NCBI GenBank assembly: GCA_016928575.1
Contig: JAFGKK010000017.1
Coordinates: 1-37,176 of the forward strand
Length of the DNA: 37,176 bases
Direction: 5' to 3'
Source: Anaerolineales bacterium
GTDB lineage: Bacteria > Chloroflexota > Anaerolineae > Anaerolineales > RBG-16-64-43
A program made the position numbers and the translations under genes. Positions 1-7,765 of the stretch are shown in pieces (positions within the stretch are counted from its first letter, which is position 1; the number at the start of each line of letters is the position of its first letter). The notes beneath the pieces were generated by a model. It was not told the origin of the DNA. It did not search any database and saw nothing but the letters and a program-made list of their open reading frames with translations.

Positions 1-52
1 AAAAAGCAGGATTTCATTTCAATATTACTGAGGCTGAGCAGATACAAAAAAA

Positions 53-61
53 TGATATAAT
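53..61 (+). promoter_or_regulatory. Extended -10 promoter element
   Basis: TGATATAAT is a perfect TATAAT hexamer (56-61) preceded by the TG of an extended -10. No good -35 is visible about 17 bases upstream, which is tolerable for an extended -10 promoter. Transcription would begin near 68, upstream of the hairpin at 87-114 and the ATP-grasp gene at 150. Confidence 0.6.
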
Positions 62-86
62 GCGTTCACAGACGGCGGCCAAATGC

Positions 87-119
87 AAAGCCCTGACCCG
101 GCGGGTGGGGCTTTTCTGT
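87..119 (+). terminator. Leader hairpin with T-rich tail (attenuator or upstream terminator)
   Basis: AAAGCCC (87-93) pairs perfectly with GGGCTTT (108-114). An inner ACCC/GGGT pair extends the helix, and TCTGTT follows. The hairpin lies between the -10 at 56-61 and the start codon at 150, so any transcript from that promoter must pass through it. It could be a weak attenuator, or the terminator of a gene to the left of the window. Confidence 0.5.
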
Positions 120-149
120 TGCCTTGATGTCAACCAGGCGGAGGCGCGT

Positions 150-1361
150 ATGAACAACGAGAAAGTCGTCGCAGAACCTCCCGGACCACAAATCTCGCTC
201 CCGATGGTCCCGGCCGCCCCGCGCCGGGTCGGCCCTCCGTTGAAGGTCGCGGTTCTCGCGAATCTGAAAAAGAACGTTCCCCTGCGGACGGACGCCCCCC
301 CCGACGACAACGTGGAATACGACCGCGAAGAGACCGTCGAGGCGATCCTCGAATCGCTCCGATCGGTGGGCCACAAGCCGTTCTTTCTGGAGGCCGACGC
401 CTCGCTGCTCGACAGCGTCCGCAAAACCAAGCCCGAATTCTGCTTCAACATCTCCGAAGGGCTGCGCGGGGACGCGCGCGAATCGCACGTCCCGGCGATC
501 CTCGAGATGCTCGGCATTCCCTACAGCGGGTCGCGGATTCTCGCCAACGCCATCTCGCTGGAAAAAGTCATCGCCAAACGCATCTGGCGCGACCGCGGCC
601 TTCCGACCGTCCCGTTCCAGCTGTTCCACGATCCGGAAGCGCCGCTTCGCTCCACCCTGCGTTTCCCGCTGTTCGTCAAGCCCGTCCGCGAAGGCTCCGG
701 CAAAGGCGTCTCCCCGACCTCGATCGTCCAAAACGAGGAGGAGATGCGGCGGGAGGTGCGCCGGATCGTCCAGGACTACCACCAGCCGGCGCTGGTGGAA
801 AGCTTCCTGCCCGGCCGCGAATTCACCGTCGGGATCATCGGCAACCCTCCCACCGGACGCAAACGCGCCAACCCCGACCTGTACCACACCGACGGGTACC
901 ATTACTTCCCAATCCTCGAGATCGATCCAAACGTCGGGGTGGGCCACGGCGTATACGGATCGGAAGCCAAGGGAATCGTCCCCGGCGAAGAGGGCTCGCC
1001 GGTGTACACCTGCCCGGCCAAGATTCCCGACGCCCTGCGGAAGGAGATGTGCCGGCTGACAAAATCGGCGACGATCGCAATCGGCGCCGACGACTGCAGC
1101 CGGGTCGACATCCGTCTGGATTCCGACGGCCATCCGTACCTGCTGGAGATCAACACCCTGCCCGGCGTCAATCCGGACGTCAGCGACCTGTGCATCATGG
1201 CCAAGGCGGAAGGGATGCAGTACGCAATTCTGATCACGGAAATCCTCAATCTGGCCTGCGAACGCTGCGGCCTTGCGATGGAAGAGCAGGCGCCGGCCGC
1301 CGAGAAAAAAGCCGTCCAACGCGCACCTGCGGGATCCGGAACCGGCGCGGAAAAACGCTGA
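150..1361 (+). CDS. D-alanine-D-alanine ligase-like ATP-grasp protein
   Basis: This 403-residue protein is of the ATP-grasp/Ddl type, which uses ATP to join an acyl group to an amine, classically two D-alanines for peptidoglycan. After a proline-rich, probably disordered N-terminus (about 30 residues) comes a Rossmann-like domain (KVAVLANLKK), then the ATP-grasp core with FPLFVKPVREGSGKGV and the C-terminal metal/ATP signature VDIRLDSDGHPYLLEINTLP. The ATG at 150 is preferred over an in-frame ATG at 60 because GGAGG sits 6 bases before it; the ATG at 60 overlaps the -10 box. A canonical ddl is present in the dcw operon (22479-23594), so this paralogue may act on a different substrate. The family is clear, the exact substrate is not. 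It appears to be a single-gene unit with its own promoter and terminator. Confidence 0.85.
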   Translation: MNNEKVVAEPPGPQISLPMVPAAPRRVGPPLKVAVLANLKKNVPLRTDAPPDDNVEYDREETVEAILESLRSVGHKPFFLEADASLLDSVRKTKPEFCFNISEGLRGDARESHVPAILEMLGIPYSGSRILANAISLEKVIAKRIWRDRGLPTVPFQLFHDPEAPLRSTLRFPLFVKPVREGSGKGVSPTSIVQNEEEMRREVRRIVQDYHQPALVESFLPGREFTVGIIGNPPTGRKRANPDLYHTDGYHYFPILEIDPNVGVGHGVYGSEAKGIVPGEEGSPVYTCPAKIPDALRKEMCRLTKSATIAIGADDCSRVDIRLDSDGHPYLLEINTLPGVNPDVSDLCIMAKAEGMQYAILITEILNLACERCGLAMEEQAPAAEKKAVQRAPAGSGTGAEKR

Positions 1362-1389
1362 TCCGGCGCAGGAAAAATCCTCCAGACGA

Positions 1390-1419
1390 AAACCGGGCGC
1401 CCGAAGGCCCGGTTTTTTT
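1390..1419 (+). terminator. Intrinsic terminator after the ATP-grasp gene
   Basis: AAACCGGGC (1390-1398) pairs with GCCCGGTTT (1407-1415) around an 8-base loop, and the run of seven T ends at 1419. It is a textbook rho-independent terminator 28 bases after the stop codon. Confidence 0.9.
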
Positions 1420-1486
1420 CTCCGCAACCGCCCTGCAACGCGCCGCTCCTCCGACCGCGCCGGATCGGCGAAGGCGGCACAGGGAA

Positions 1487-1495
1487 TGTTACAAT
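1487..1495 (+). promoter_or_regulatory. Extended -10 promoter of trmI
   Basis: TGTTACAAT matches the extended -10 form (TG-n-TACAAT, hexamer 1490-1495). No clear -35 is seen. Transcription would start near 1502, leaving a short leader that holds the GGGAGG ribosome-binding site (1505-1510) before the GTG start. Confidence 0.55.
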
Positions 1496-1517
1496 CCAAT
1501 CCTCGGGAGGAACCCTC

Positions 1518-2351
1518 GTGACCGCAACCCAGGCAGGCGACCTGATTCAATTGGTCGGGCGCGACCACAAATACCGGCTGGTGCGGCTTCAACCGGGAGC
1601 GGATCTCCACACCCACCGCGGCCTGCTTAAGCACGACGACATGATCGGCAAGCCGTGGGGATCCCGCGTCGACAGCCATCTCGGGCGTCCGTTCTACCTG
1701 CTGCCTCCCTCCCTGCACGACCTCCTGCGCGACACGAAGCGCAGCAGCCAGATCGTATTTCCCAAAGACATCGGATACATACTGCTGAAGCTTTCAATCG
1801 TTCCGGGATCCACCATCCTCGAAGCCGGAACCGGTTCGGGCGCCCTGACCACGGCCCTGGCCACGGCGGTCGGCCCGCAGGGACGCGTGATCTCCTACGA
1901 TTCGCGCGCCGACATGCAGTCCCTGGCCCGGAAAAACCTAGAACAACTCGGATTGGAAGGGCGCGTGGAATTCCGCCTGCGCGACATCTCCGAAGGATTC
2001 GAGGAAACCGACGTCCCGTCCCTCTTCCTCGACGTTCCGACCCCGCATGAATTCATCGGCCAGGCGCGCGCCGCCCTGCGGCCGGGAGGATTCTTCGGCT
2101 CGATCGTGCCGACCACCAACCAGGTCAGCCTGCTGCTCGCGGCGCTCGAGCGGAACGAGTTCGAGTTCGTCGAAGTAAGCGAGCTTTCCCTGCGCTATTA
2201 CAAACCGGTGCCGGAACGGCTGCGGCCGACGGACCGGATGGTCGCCCATACCGGGTACCTGATCTTCGCCCGGCCGGTGCTGGAGGCGATCCTAGACGAG
2301 AAATCCGGCAAGCAGGATGCGCCGCCGGATGAAATCCTTCCAGGAGGATGA
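1518..2351 (+). CDS. trmI: tRNA (adenine-58-N1)-methyltransferase TrmI
   Basis: The 277-residue protein belongs to the TrmI family, which uses S-adenosylmethionine to methylate N1 of A58 in the tRNA T-loop. The N-terminal small beta domain (about 1-75) is followed by YPKD-like FPKDIGYILLKL and a Rossmann methyltransferase domain with the SAM motif ILEAGTGSGALT, then the acidic SYDSRAD strand and SLFLDVPTP. The order and spacing match bacterial TrmI. The start is GTG, supported by GGGAGG 7 bases upstream and the promoter at 1490. It is followed after 3 bases by the zinc-ribbon gene, so the two are probably co-transcribed. Confidence 0.9.
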   Translation: MTATQAGDLIQLVGRDHKYRLVRLQPGADLHTHRGLLKHDDMIGKPWGSRVDSHLGRPFYLLPPSLHDLLRDTKRSSQIVFPKDIGYILLKLSIVPGSTILEAGTGSGALTTALATAVGPQGRVISYDSRADMQSLARKNLEQLGLEGRVEFRLRDISEGFEETDVPSLFLDVPTPHEFIGQARAALRPGGFFGSIVPTTNQVSLLLAALERNEFEFVEVSELSLRYYKPVPERLRPTDRMVAHTGYLIFARPVLEAILDEKSGKQDAPPDEILPGG

Positions 2352-2354
2352 CCC

Positions 2355-2966
2355 ATGCCCAGGTTTCTCCGACCTCCGCGCCGCCCCCTCCGGCCGCTGG
2401 CCGCCGTCCGCCGCCGGGCCTTCAGACCGCCGCGGCCTTTGCCGCCGGGCCCGGTCCTGGCGCTTGCCGAAGCTCACCGGCTGATGGCGCAAGGGCAGTT
2501 CGCACCGGCGGCTGAAAAATTCGAGAACATCGCCGAAGCCGCGCGCGCCCAGGACCTGCCGTTCGCCCCGCGGCTTTTTTTCCAGGCCGCGCGGGCGAAC
2601 TGGAGCGCCGGGCGGATTCCGCACGGCATGCAGCTGCTGCACGACGGGCTGGGCATTCTCGCCGCCGCTGGCGCAACCAAGCGCATGCATCAGATCTCCG
2701 CCGCCGCGGCGGAGGAACTTGAAGCGCTCGGACACACCGCGGAAGCGGAGGAAATCCGCCGATACCTCGCCCAATTCCCCTCCCCGGCGGAATCCGGCGC
2801 CGCCGCCTCCGCCGCCGAAATGCCGGCCGCGGCGGTTCACCCCATCCTGCCCGCCAATTGTCCGAAGTGCGGGGGCGGCATCCGCTCCGAAGAAGTGGAA
2901 TGGATCGATGCCCAAACCGCGGAATGCGCGTATTGCGGCTCTCCGATCCGCCCGGAAAAGGGATAA
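2355..2966 (+). CDS. Helical repeat protein with C-terminal zinc ribbon, function unknown
   Basis: The 203-residue product starts with a very Arg/Pro-rich basic segment (about 1-33). It continues with TPR-like alpha-helical pairs (about 36-140, for example ALAEAHRLMAQGQFAPAAEKF) and an Ala/Pro linker, and ends in a four-cysteine zinc ribbon: CPKCGG near 169-174 and CAYCG near 192-196. The start ATG at 2355 lies just after the trmI stop (2351), with AGGAGG overlapping the stop region as ribosome-binding site. I do not recognise a specific family. The design suggests a protein- or RNA-binding adaptor. Position between a tRNA methyltransferase and a Nudix hydrolase does not fix its role. Confidence 0.7.
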   Translation: MPRFLRPPRRPLRPLAAVRRRAFRPPRPLPPGPVLALAEAHRLMAQGQFAPAAEKFENIAEAARAQDLPFAPRLFFQAARANWSAGRIPHGMQLLHDGLGILAAAGATKRMHQISAAAAEELEALGHTAEAEEIRRYLAQFPSPAESGAAASAAEMPAAAVHPILPANCPKCGGGIRSEEVEWIDAQTAECAYCGSPIRPEKG

Positions 2967-3003
2967 CGTCCCAATCGCCGCGCGCCTATGGCTTGGTGGC
3001 CCG

Positions 3004-3594
3004 ATGGAACTTGCTGACCGGCTCCGGGCGGCCTTGCCCCTGGATATCCGCACCCCGTACCCTTCGCCCCGTCCGCAAGGGGGAATTCCCTCGGCGGTTC
3101 TGACGGCGCTGCAAAAAGAGCAGAGCGGCTGGAGCCTGGTGTTCATCCGCCGCGGCGAACGGCTGGCCGATCACCGCGGTCAGATCGCCTTTCCGGGCGG
3201 GCGAGCCGAGCCGGGGGATTCGGGTCCATTGCAGACGGCACTGAGGGAAACGGAGGAGGAAATCGGCCTGCCGGCCGAGGCGGTGGATCCGCTCGGAATT
3301 TTAGAGCCGATGGACACGCCGACCGGTTTCCGCATTTGGCCGGTGGTGAGCCGGATCCTTCGTCCGGGGGCGGTGCGGCCGGTTCCTCCGGAAGTGGCGG
3401 AGGTGTTCCGGATTCCGCTCGAGTGGTTGGCCGCCGAGGGTCGCTGGATACGGAAAACGCTCCCCGCCGAATCCGAAGGCGGGGAACGGCGGACGGTGTT
3501 TTTCGAAGCCTTTCGGGGACGGGTCGTCTGGGGCGCCACGGCGGAAATCACCCTGCGGCTGATCGATATTCTCCGTCAAGGACAAATCGCATGA
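3004..3594 (+). CDS. Nudix hydrolase, probable CoA pyrophosphatase
   Basis: A 196-residue Nudix protein. It shows the CoA-pyrophosphatase subfamily signature just before the Nudix box, LADHRGQIAFPGG, and then the box GRAEP...RETEEEIGL with the catalytic RETEEE helix. The family splits CoA and its derivatives into 4'-phosphopantetheine and 3',5'-ADP. The start ATG at 3004 is preferred because the family's domain begins there and GGTGG lies 5 bases upstream; the open frame extends further back to 2719 only as a shadow of the previous gene. Its stop overlaps the start of panE (ATGA), so a CoA-degrading and a pantothenate-making enzyme are translationally coupled. Confidence 0.85.
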   Translation: MELADRLRAALPLDIRTPYPSPRPQGGIPSAVLTALQKEQSGWSLVFIRRGERLADHRGQIAFPGGRAEPGDSGPLQTALRETEEEIGLPAEAVDPLGILEPMDTPTGFRIWPVVSRILRPGAVRPVPPEVAEVFRIPLEWLAAEGRWIRKTLPAESEGGERRTVFFEAFRGRVVWGATAEITLRLIDILRQGQIA

Positions 3595-4640
3595 AATTTC
3601 TTTTTTTCGGCGCCGGGGCGATCGGCGCGTACGTCGGCGGCAGCCTGGCCTGCGACGGGCACGCGGTGGAATACGTCGAGCGTCCCGAGGCGGCCGAAAT
3701 CCTCCGCCGCGAGGGAATTGCGCTCACGGCCGCGGGGCAAATTCACCGGCCGCCGGCTCCGGGGGTCTGGATCCGCGCCGCCGACGCGCTGCAGGCGGGT
3801 CCGTACGATCTGGCCGTGTTCGCGCTGAAATCCTACGATACCGCCGCGGTCGTGGACACGCTCGTGGAATGGAAGGACAGGCTGCCGCCCGCGCTTTGCC
3901 TGCAGAACGGCGTGGAGAACGAGGCCGCGCTGGAGCAAGCCTTCGGCCGCGGCGGCGTGATCGCCGGGACGGTGACCAGCGCCGTCGGGCGCGGCCGGAC
4001 GGGTTCGGCCGTGCTGGAACGGAAGCGCGGGATCGGCATCGCCGACGGACATCCCCTCAGCCGCCCGCTGGCCGCCGCGCTGGAGCGGGCCGGCCTGAAC
4101 GCCCGCCTCTACCCTTCCGCCGCGGCAATGAAATGGTCGAAGCTGCTCACCAATCTGGTCGCCAACGCATCCGCGGCGATCCTCGGTATGCCCCCCGCCG
4201 CACTGTACGCCGATCCGCGGCTGTTCGCCATCGAGCGGGAGATGCTCCGCGAATGCCTGCGGGTGATGCGCCGGGCGGGCGTCGGCCTGACGGACCTGCC
4301 CGGCACCCCGGTGCGTGCGCTGGCATTCGCCGCCGAGCGGCTTCCCGCGTCGGTCGCGCGCCCGCTCCTGCTCCGCGCAGTCGGCGGCGGACGCGGCGGG
4401 AAGATGCCTTCCCTGTACCTCGACCTGCAATCCGGCCGCGGACGGTCCGAGGTGGCGTGGCTGAACGGCGCCGTCGCGCGGTCCGGAAGGCGTTGGAACA
4501 CGGCAACGCCGGTCAACCGGATCCTCGCCGAAATCCTGCTCCGGCTGACCGAGGGGCGGGAAGCGTGGGAGCACTACCGCGATAAACCCGAAAACCTCCT
4601 CTCCGCCCTGTCCCCGGCCCGGATAGGCGCGGAGGCTTGA
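3591..4640 (+). CDS. panE: 2-dehydropantoate 2-reductase
   Basis: The 349-residue protein is a PanE/ApbA-type ketopantoate reductase, which uses NADPH to reduce 2-dehydropantoate to pantoate on the route to pantothenate and CoA. The N-terminal dinucleotide fold has GAGAIGAYVGG (residues 7-17). It is followed by FALKSYDTAAVV, CLQNGVENE, and the catalytic lysine region AMKWSKLLTNLVANA. The C-terminal helical domain carries GRGRSEVAWLNGAV, the counterpart of the substrate-binding segment. The ATG at 3591 overlaps the Nudix stop as ATGA. The family also contains poorly characterised paralogues, so the exact substrate is less certain than the fold. Confidence 0.85.
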   Translation: MKFLFFGAGAIGAYVGGSLACDGHAVEYVERPEAAEILRREGIALTAAGQIHRPPAPGVWIRAADALQAGPYDLAVFALKSYDTAAVVDTLVEWKDRLPPALCLQNGVENEAALEQAFGRGGVIAGTVTSAVGRGRTGSAVLERKRGIGIADGHPLSRPLAAALERAGLNARLYPSAAAMKWSKLLTNLVANASAAILGMPPAALYADPRLFAIEREMLRECLRVMRRAGVGLTDLPGTPVRALAFAAERLPASVARPLLLRAVGGGRGGKMPSLYLDLQSGRGRSEVAWLNGAVARSGRRWNTATPVNRILAEILLRLTEGREAWEHYRDKPENLLSALSPARIGAEA

Positions 4641-4661
4641 CTGCATGCCGGGCGCCATCGA

Positions 4662-4690
4662 TTGACCCGCCGCGGGGGGGAACCTATAAT
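4662..4690 (+). promoter_or_regulatory. Strong sigma-70-type promoter of the yqeY operon
   Basis: TTGACC (4662-4667) and a perfect TATAAT (4685-4690) are separated by exactly 17 bases. It is the best vegetative promoter in the plus-strand half and lies 42 bases before the yqeY start codon. Confidence 0.85.
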
Positions 4691-4698
4691 GACAGGCA

Positions 4699-4715
4699 AC
4701 CGGTCCGTGACCGGT
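4699..4715 (+). promoter_or_regulatory. 5'-end hairpin of the yqeY transcript
   Basis: ACCGGTC (4699-4705) and GACCGGT (4709-4715) form a perfect 7-bp stem with a 3-base loop. It starts within a few bases of the predicted transcription start (about 4697), so the mRNA would begin with a stem-loop. That is compatible with transcript stabilisation. The palindrome could also be an operator. No T run follows. Confidence 0.5.
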
Positions 4716-4732
4716 GCGAAGAAAGGAACCGT

Positions 4733-5179
4733 ATGCTGACCAAAGGTACGCTCGAAAGCCAATTGAAGGACGCCATGCGCGCCAAAGACGAGGTCCGCCG
4801 GCGCACTCTGCGGATGATCCTTTCCGCGGTCAAGTTGGCCGAGGTGGAAAAGCGCGCCGCGCTAGACGAAGGGGCCTTGCTGGCGGTCCTCCAGAAGGAA
4901 GTGAAAACCCGCCAGGAGGCGATCGCCGATGCGGAGAAGGCCGGCCGGCCCGACCTTGCCGCCGATTCGCACGCCGAATTGGAGGTGATCAAATCCTACC
5001 TCCCGGCGGCGCTCACTCCGCAAGAGTTGGAATCGATCGTCCGCGAGGCGATTGCGGAGGCCGGCGCCGGATCGCCCGGCGACATGGGCAAAGTGATGAA
5101 ATTGGCCGCCCCGAAAACCCAAGGCCGGGCCGACAACCGCGAAGTCAGCCAGTTGGTGCGCAAGCTGCTGGGAGGATGA
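4733..5179 (+). CDS. yqeY: GatB/YqeY domain protein
   Basis: The 148-residue protein is a stand-alone YqeY domain, the helical module also found at the C-terminus of the GatB amidotransferase subunit. Its cellular role is not settled, though a tRNA-related role is assumed. Recognisable segments are LKDAMRAKDEVRRRTLRMI at the N-terminus, the LAADSHAELEVIKSYLP middle, and the C-terminal GDMGKVMKLA...GRADNREVSQLV. The length is typical. AAAGGA lies 6 bases before the ATG. First gene of the yqeY-pgpH-ybeY-dgkA operon; its stop overlaps the next start (ATGA). Confidence 0.9.
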   Translation: MLTKGTLESQLKDAMRAKDEVRRRTLRMILSAVKLAEVEKRAALDEGALLAVLQKEVKTRQEAIADAEKAGRPDLAADSHAELEVIKSYLPAALTPQELESIVREAIAEAGAGSPGDMGKVMKLAAPKTQGRADNREVSQLVRKLLGG

Positions 5180-7317
5180 CCCGCACAGGGACAGCCGTGA
5201 GAGGCGATTCCAATTCCGCCCCGCCGCCCCGCTGGCGGCAAGTGCTCGGGAGGATTCCGACCGCCCTCCTGGTTTTCGGCGCCATGCTGGCCGCCGCGGC
5301 GATCCTCACCCTGCCCATCCTGCCGGGCCAACAGACCGTCAGCCTGGAGCTGGGGGATGTCGCCGCCGCGGATGTCGTCGCCCCGCGCTCCGTAACCTAT
5401 GTCAGCGAAAGCCTCACCCGGCAGGCGCGCACGCAGGCCGCCGCGGCGGTGGCCCCGGTTTACGATCCGCCCGACCCGTTGATTGCGCGCGAACAAGCGG
5501 AAAAACTTCAGGCGGCGATCACCTTCATCGCCAACGTGCGCTCCGATCCCTACTCGACGTTCGAGGAAAAGCTTTCCGATCTCGCCCAGCTCAGCCAAGT
5601 GCAGTTGTCGTCCGAGACGGCCGCGCGGATCCTCCAACTCAACGACATCGATTGGGAACAAGTCCAGCAGGAGGCCAAGGCCGTGCTGGAGCGGATCATG
5701 CGCCAGCCGATCGGCCCCAGCCAGTTGGAGGAGATCGTCGAATCGATCCCCAATTACGTCAGCCTGTCGCTCCCCGAGACGCAGATCGCCCTGGTTTCGG
5801 AGTTGGTCCGCAACTTGGTGGTCCCCAACAGCCTCTACAACGCGGAGGCGACTGAAGCCTTGCGCGAAGATGCGTCGGCCAACACCGAAGCCGTCACCCG
5901 CAGCTTCGTGACCGGCCAGGTGGTGATCGCGCGCGGGAGAGTCGTGACCGAAGCGGATTTGGAGGCCGTCTTCATGCTTGGGCTGACGACCGAAGCGCTG
6001 AACCTCCGCACCACGGCCAGCATGGCGATCGCGGCGGCCCTCTTCACCGTTCTGCTTTCGGTCTTCGTCGCCCAATTCCATCCGGAGATCGCCCGCCGGG
6101 CGCGTTTGGTCTTCCTCTTCTGCCTGATCCTGCTCGCCTTCCTCGCCACGGCCAGGATCATGGTTCCGGACCATGCGGTCCTGCCGTTCCTGTTCCCGGT
6201 CTCCGCGCTGGGAATCCTTATCGCCTGCCTTTTCGGACGGGGGTTGGGAATCCTGTCGGCGATGGTCCTCTCCACATTCGCCGGCTGGCTCGGCAACAAC
6301 CAGCTGGAGATCGCGCTTTTCGGCGGATTGAGCGGCCTGACCGCCGTCCTCCTGGTGGGGAAGGGCGAGAAGCCCCTGCAATTCTTCAGCGCCGGATTGG
6401 CGGTCGGGATGACCGGGTCGTTCGTGGTCGTCATCACCCGCCTTTCCGAGCCGGCCAGCGATCTGATCGGCATTCTCACCCTGATCGCCTGCAGCTTCGC
6501 CAACGGGCTGATTTCCTCCATCCTTTCGCTCGGCTTGCTCTTCCTGATCGGGATCCTGTTCGACATCCCGACCAACCTGCAGCTCTTGGAGCTCTCCCGT
6601 CCGGACCACCCCCTGCTGCGCGAGATCCTGTTGCAGGCGCCCGGCACCTATCAGCACAGCCTGCAAGTCGCCAACTTGGCGGAATACGCCGGGGAACGGA
6701 TCGGGTCGAACACGCTTCTTCTGCGCGTCGGTGCTTTGTACCACGATGCCGGAAAAGCCCTGCATCCGGATTTCTTCGTCGAAAACCAAGCCGCCGAAGG
6801 GAATCCGCACGACCTCCTGGACCCGGAATCCAGCGCCCGCTTGATCATTCAGCACGCCCGCGACGGATTAGCCTTGGGCCGCAAGCACCGGCTCCCGACG
6901 CGGGTAAGGGACCTGATCGCGGAGCATCACGGAACCCTCCGCACGAGCTACCAATACGGATTGGCTCTCAAAGCCGCCGGGGGGAAAGCGCAAGACGTCG
7001 ACGAAGAGAAATACCGGTATCCCGGCCCGCGTCCGCAGTCCAAGGAAGCGGCGATCCTGATGCTGGCCGACGGCGTGGAGGCGAAATACCGGGCGCTGAT
7101 GCCCACCGCGCCGGAAGACGTGGAAAAACTGGTGCGGGACGTCCTCGACGACCGGATCGCCCAACGCCAGTTCGACGACACCGATTTGACCCTGCGCGAC
7201 TTGGAGACGATCCGGAAGGCTTTCATCGACGCGCTCCGCGGCCGGGCCCATTCCCGCCTGCTGTATCCGGAAGATGAAAAGAAAACCCAAGCACGCCCGG
7301 CCCGCCCGAAGCGTTGA
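5176..7317 (+). CDS. pgpH: 7TM-HD family membrane phosphohydrolase, PgpH-like
   Basis: The 713-residue protein has the PgpH/YqfF layout. An N-terminal membrane helix (about 30-50) precedes a large extracytoplasmic domain (about 51-280), then a block of membrane helices (about 282-462) and a cytoplasmic HD domain (about 485-690). Metal-ligand candidates are H494 (TYQHSLQVANLAEY), H523-D524 (LYHDAGKALHP), H560, H584-H585 and D632 (LMLADGVEAKYRAL). PgpH proteins hydrolyse the second messenger cyclic di-AMP; assignment to that substrate here is by family. The start ATG overlaps the yqeY stop, with GGAGG directly ahead of it. It overlaps ybeY by 44 bases, as expected of a tightly coupled operon. 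Confidence 0.9.
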   Translation: MTRTGTAVRGDSNSAPPPRWRQVLGRIPTALLVFGAMLAAAAILTLPILPGQQTVSLELGDVAAADVVAPRSVTYVSESLTRQARTQAAAAVAPVYDPPDPLIAREQAEKLQAAITFIANVRSDPYSTFEEKLSDLAQLSQVQLSSETAARILQLNDIDWEQVQQEAKAVLERIMRQPIGPSQLEEIVESIPNYVSLSLPETQIALVSELVRNLVVPNSLYNAEATEALREDASANTEAVTRSFVTGQVVIARGRVVTEADLEAVFMLGLTTEALNLRTTASMAIAAALFTVLLSVFVAQFHPEIARRARLVFLFCLILLAFLATARIMVPDHAVLPFLFPVSALGILIACLFGRGLGILSAMVLSTFAGWLGNNQLEIALFGGLSGLTAVLLVGKGEKPLQFFSAGLAVGMTGSFVVVITRLSEPASDLIGILTLIACSFANGLISSILSLGLLFLIGILFDIPTNLQLLELSRPDHPLLREILLQAPGTYQHSLQVANLAEYAGERIGSNTLLLRVGALYHDAGKALHPDFFVENQAAEGNPHDLLDPESSARLIIQHARDGLALGRKHRLPTRVRDLIAEHHGTLRTSYQYGLALKAAGGKAQDVDEEKYRYPGPRPQSKEAAILMLADGVEAKYRALMPTAPEDVEKLVRDVLDDRIAQRQFDDTDLTLRDLETIRKAFIDALRGRAHSRLLYPEDEKKTQARPARPKR

Positions 7318-7759
7318 AGTCCGCCGTACGATTCTGATCCGGCGCGAACCGCGCCTGGCCGGAAAAGTTACGGCGGCGGCGGTCCGCCGAGCCGTCCTGC
7401 GGGCCCTCGAGCATCAATCCTTCCGGGAAGATTGTTCCATTTCGCTGGTGCTGGCCGGCGAGGAAACGGTGGCGCGCCTGAACGCCCGCTACCGCGGCGT
7501 GCCGCAGGCCACCGACGTGTTGGCCTTTCCGTCGCGCGTCGTCGATCCCCAAACGGCGGTCCGCCACCTCGGCGATGTTCTCATCTGCCTGCCGCGAGCC
7601 GCCGCGCAAGCCTCCGCCCGCGGGAAGACTCTCGAAGACGAGGTCCTGCTGCTCGCCGTTCACGGGACTCTGCATCTGCTTGGCCACGATCACCACACCG
7701 CACGGAAGAAGAAGCGGATGTGGGACGCCCAGAAGCAAATCCTGAAGGAGCCGGCCTGA
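7274..7759 (+). CDS. ybeY: Endoribonuclease YbeY (rRNA maturation factor)
   Basis: The 161-residue protein is a YbeY-type metalloprotein with the zinc-binding motif HGTLHLLGHDH near residues 135-145. It is preceded by the conserved ARYRGVPQATDVLAFPS and HLGDVLICLP segments. YbeY acts in 16S rRNA 3'-end maturation and ribosome quality control. The N-terminus is about 15 residues longer and more basic than usual. It starts inside pgpH and no other ATG/GTG is available before the conserved part, so the start is plausible but not certain. It lies between pgpH and dgkA, a classic arrangement. Confidence 0.88.
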   Translation: MKRKPKHARPARSVEVRRTILIRREPRLAGKVTAAAVRRAVLRALEHQSFREDCSISLVLAGEETVARLNARYRGVPQATDVLAFPSRVVDPQTAVRHLGDVLICLPRAAAQASARGKTLEDEVLLLAVHGTLHLLGHDHHTARKKKRMWDAQKQILKEPA

Positions 7760-7765
7760 TACGCC

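Noticed and set aside
66-1718. 550-residue minus-strand open frame
   Set aside because: It is the complement of the ATP-grasp gene and trmI start, with shadow-type composition and no motifs.
4996-6855. 619-residue minus-strand open frame
   Set aside because: It is antisense to yqeY and pgpH and has a Gln/Asp/Arg-rich composition typical of a complement frame.
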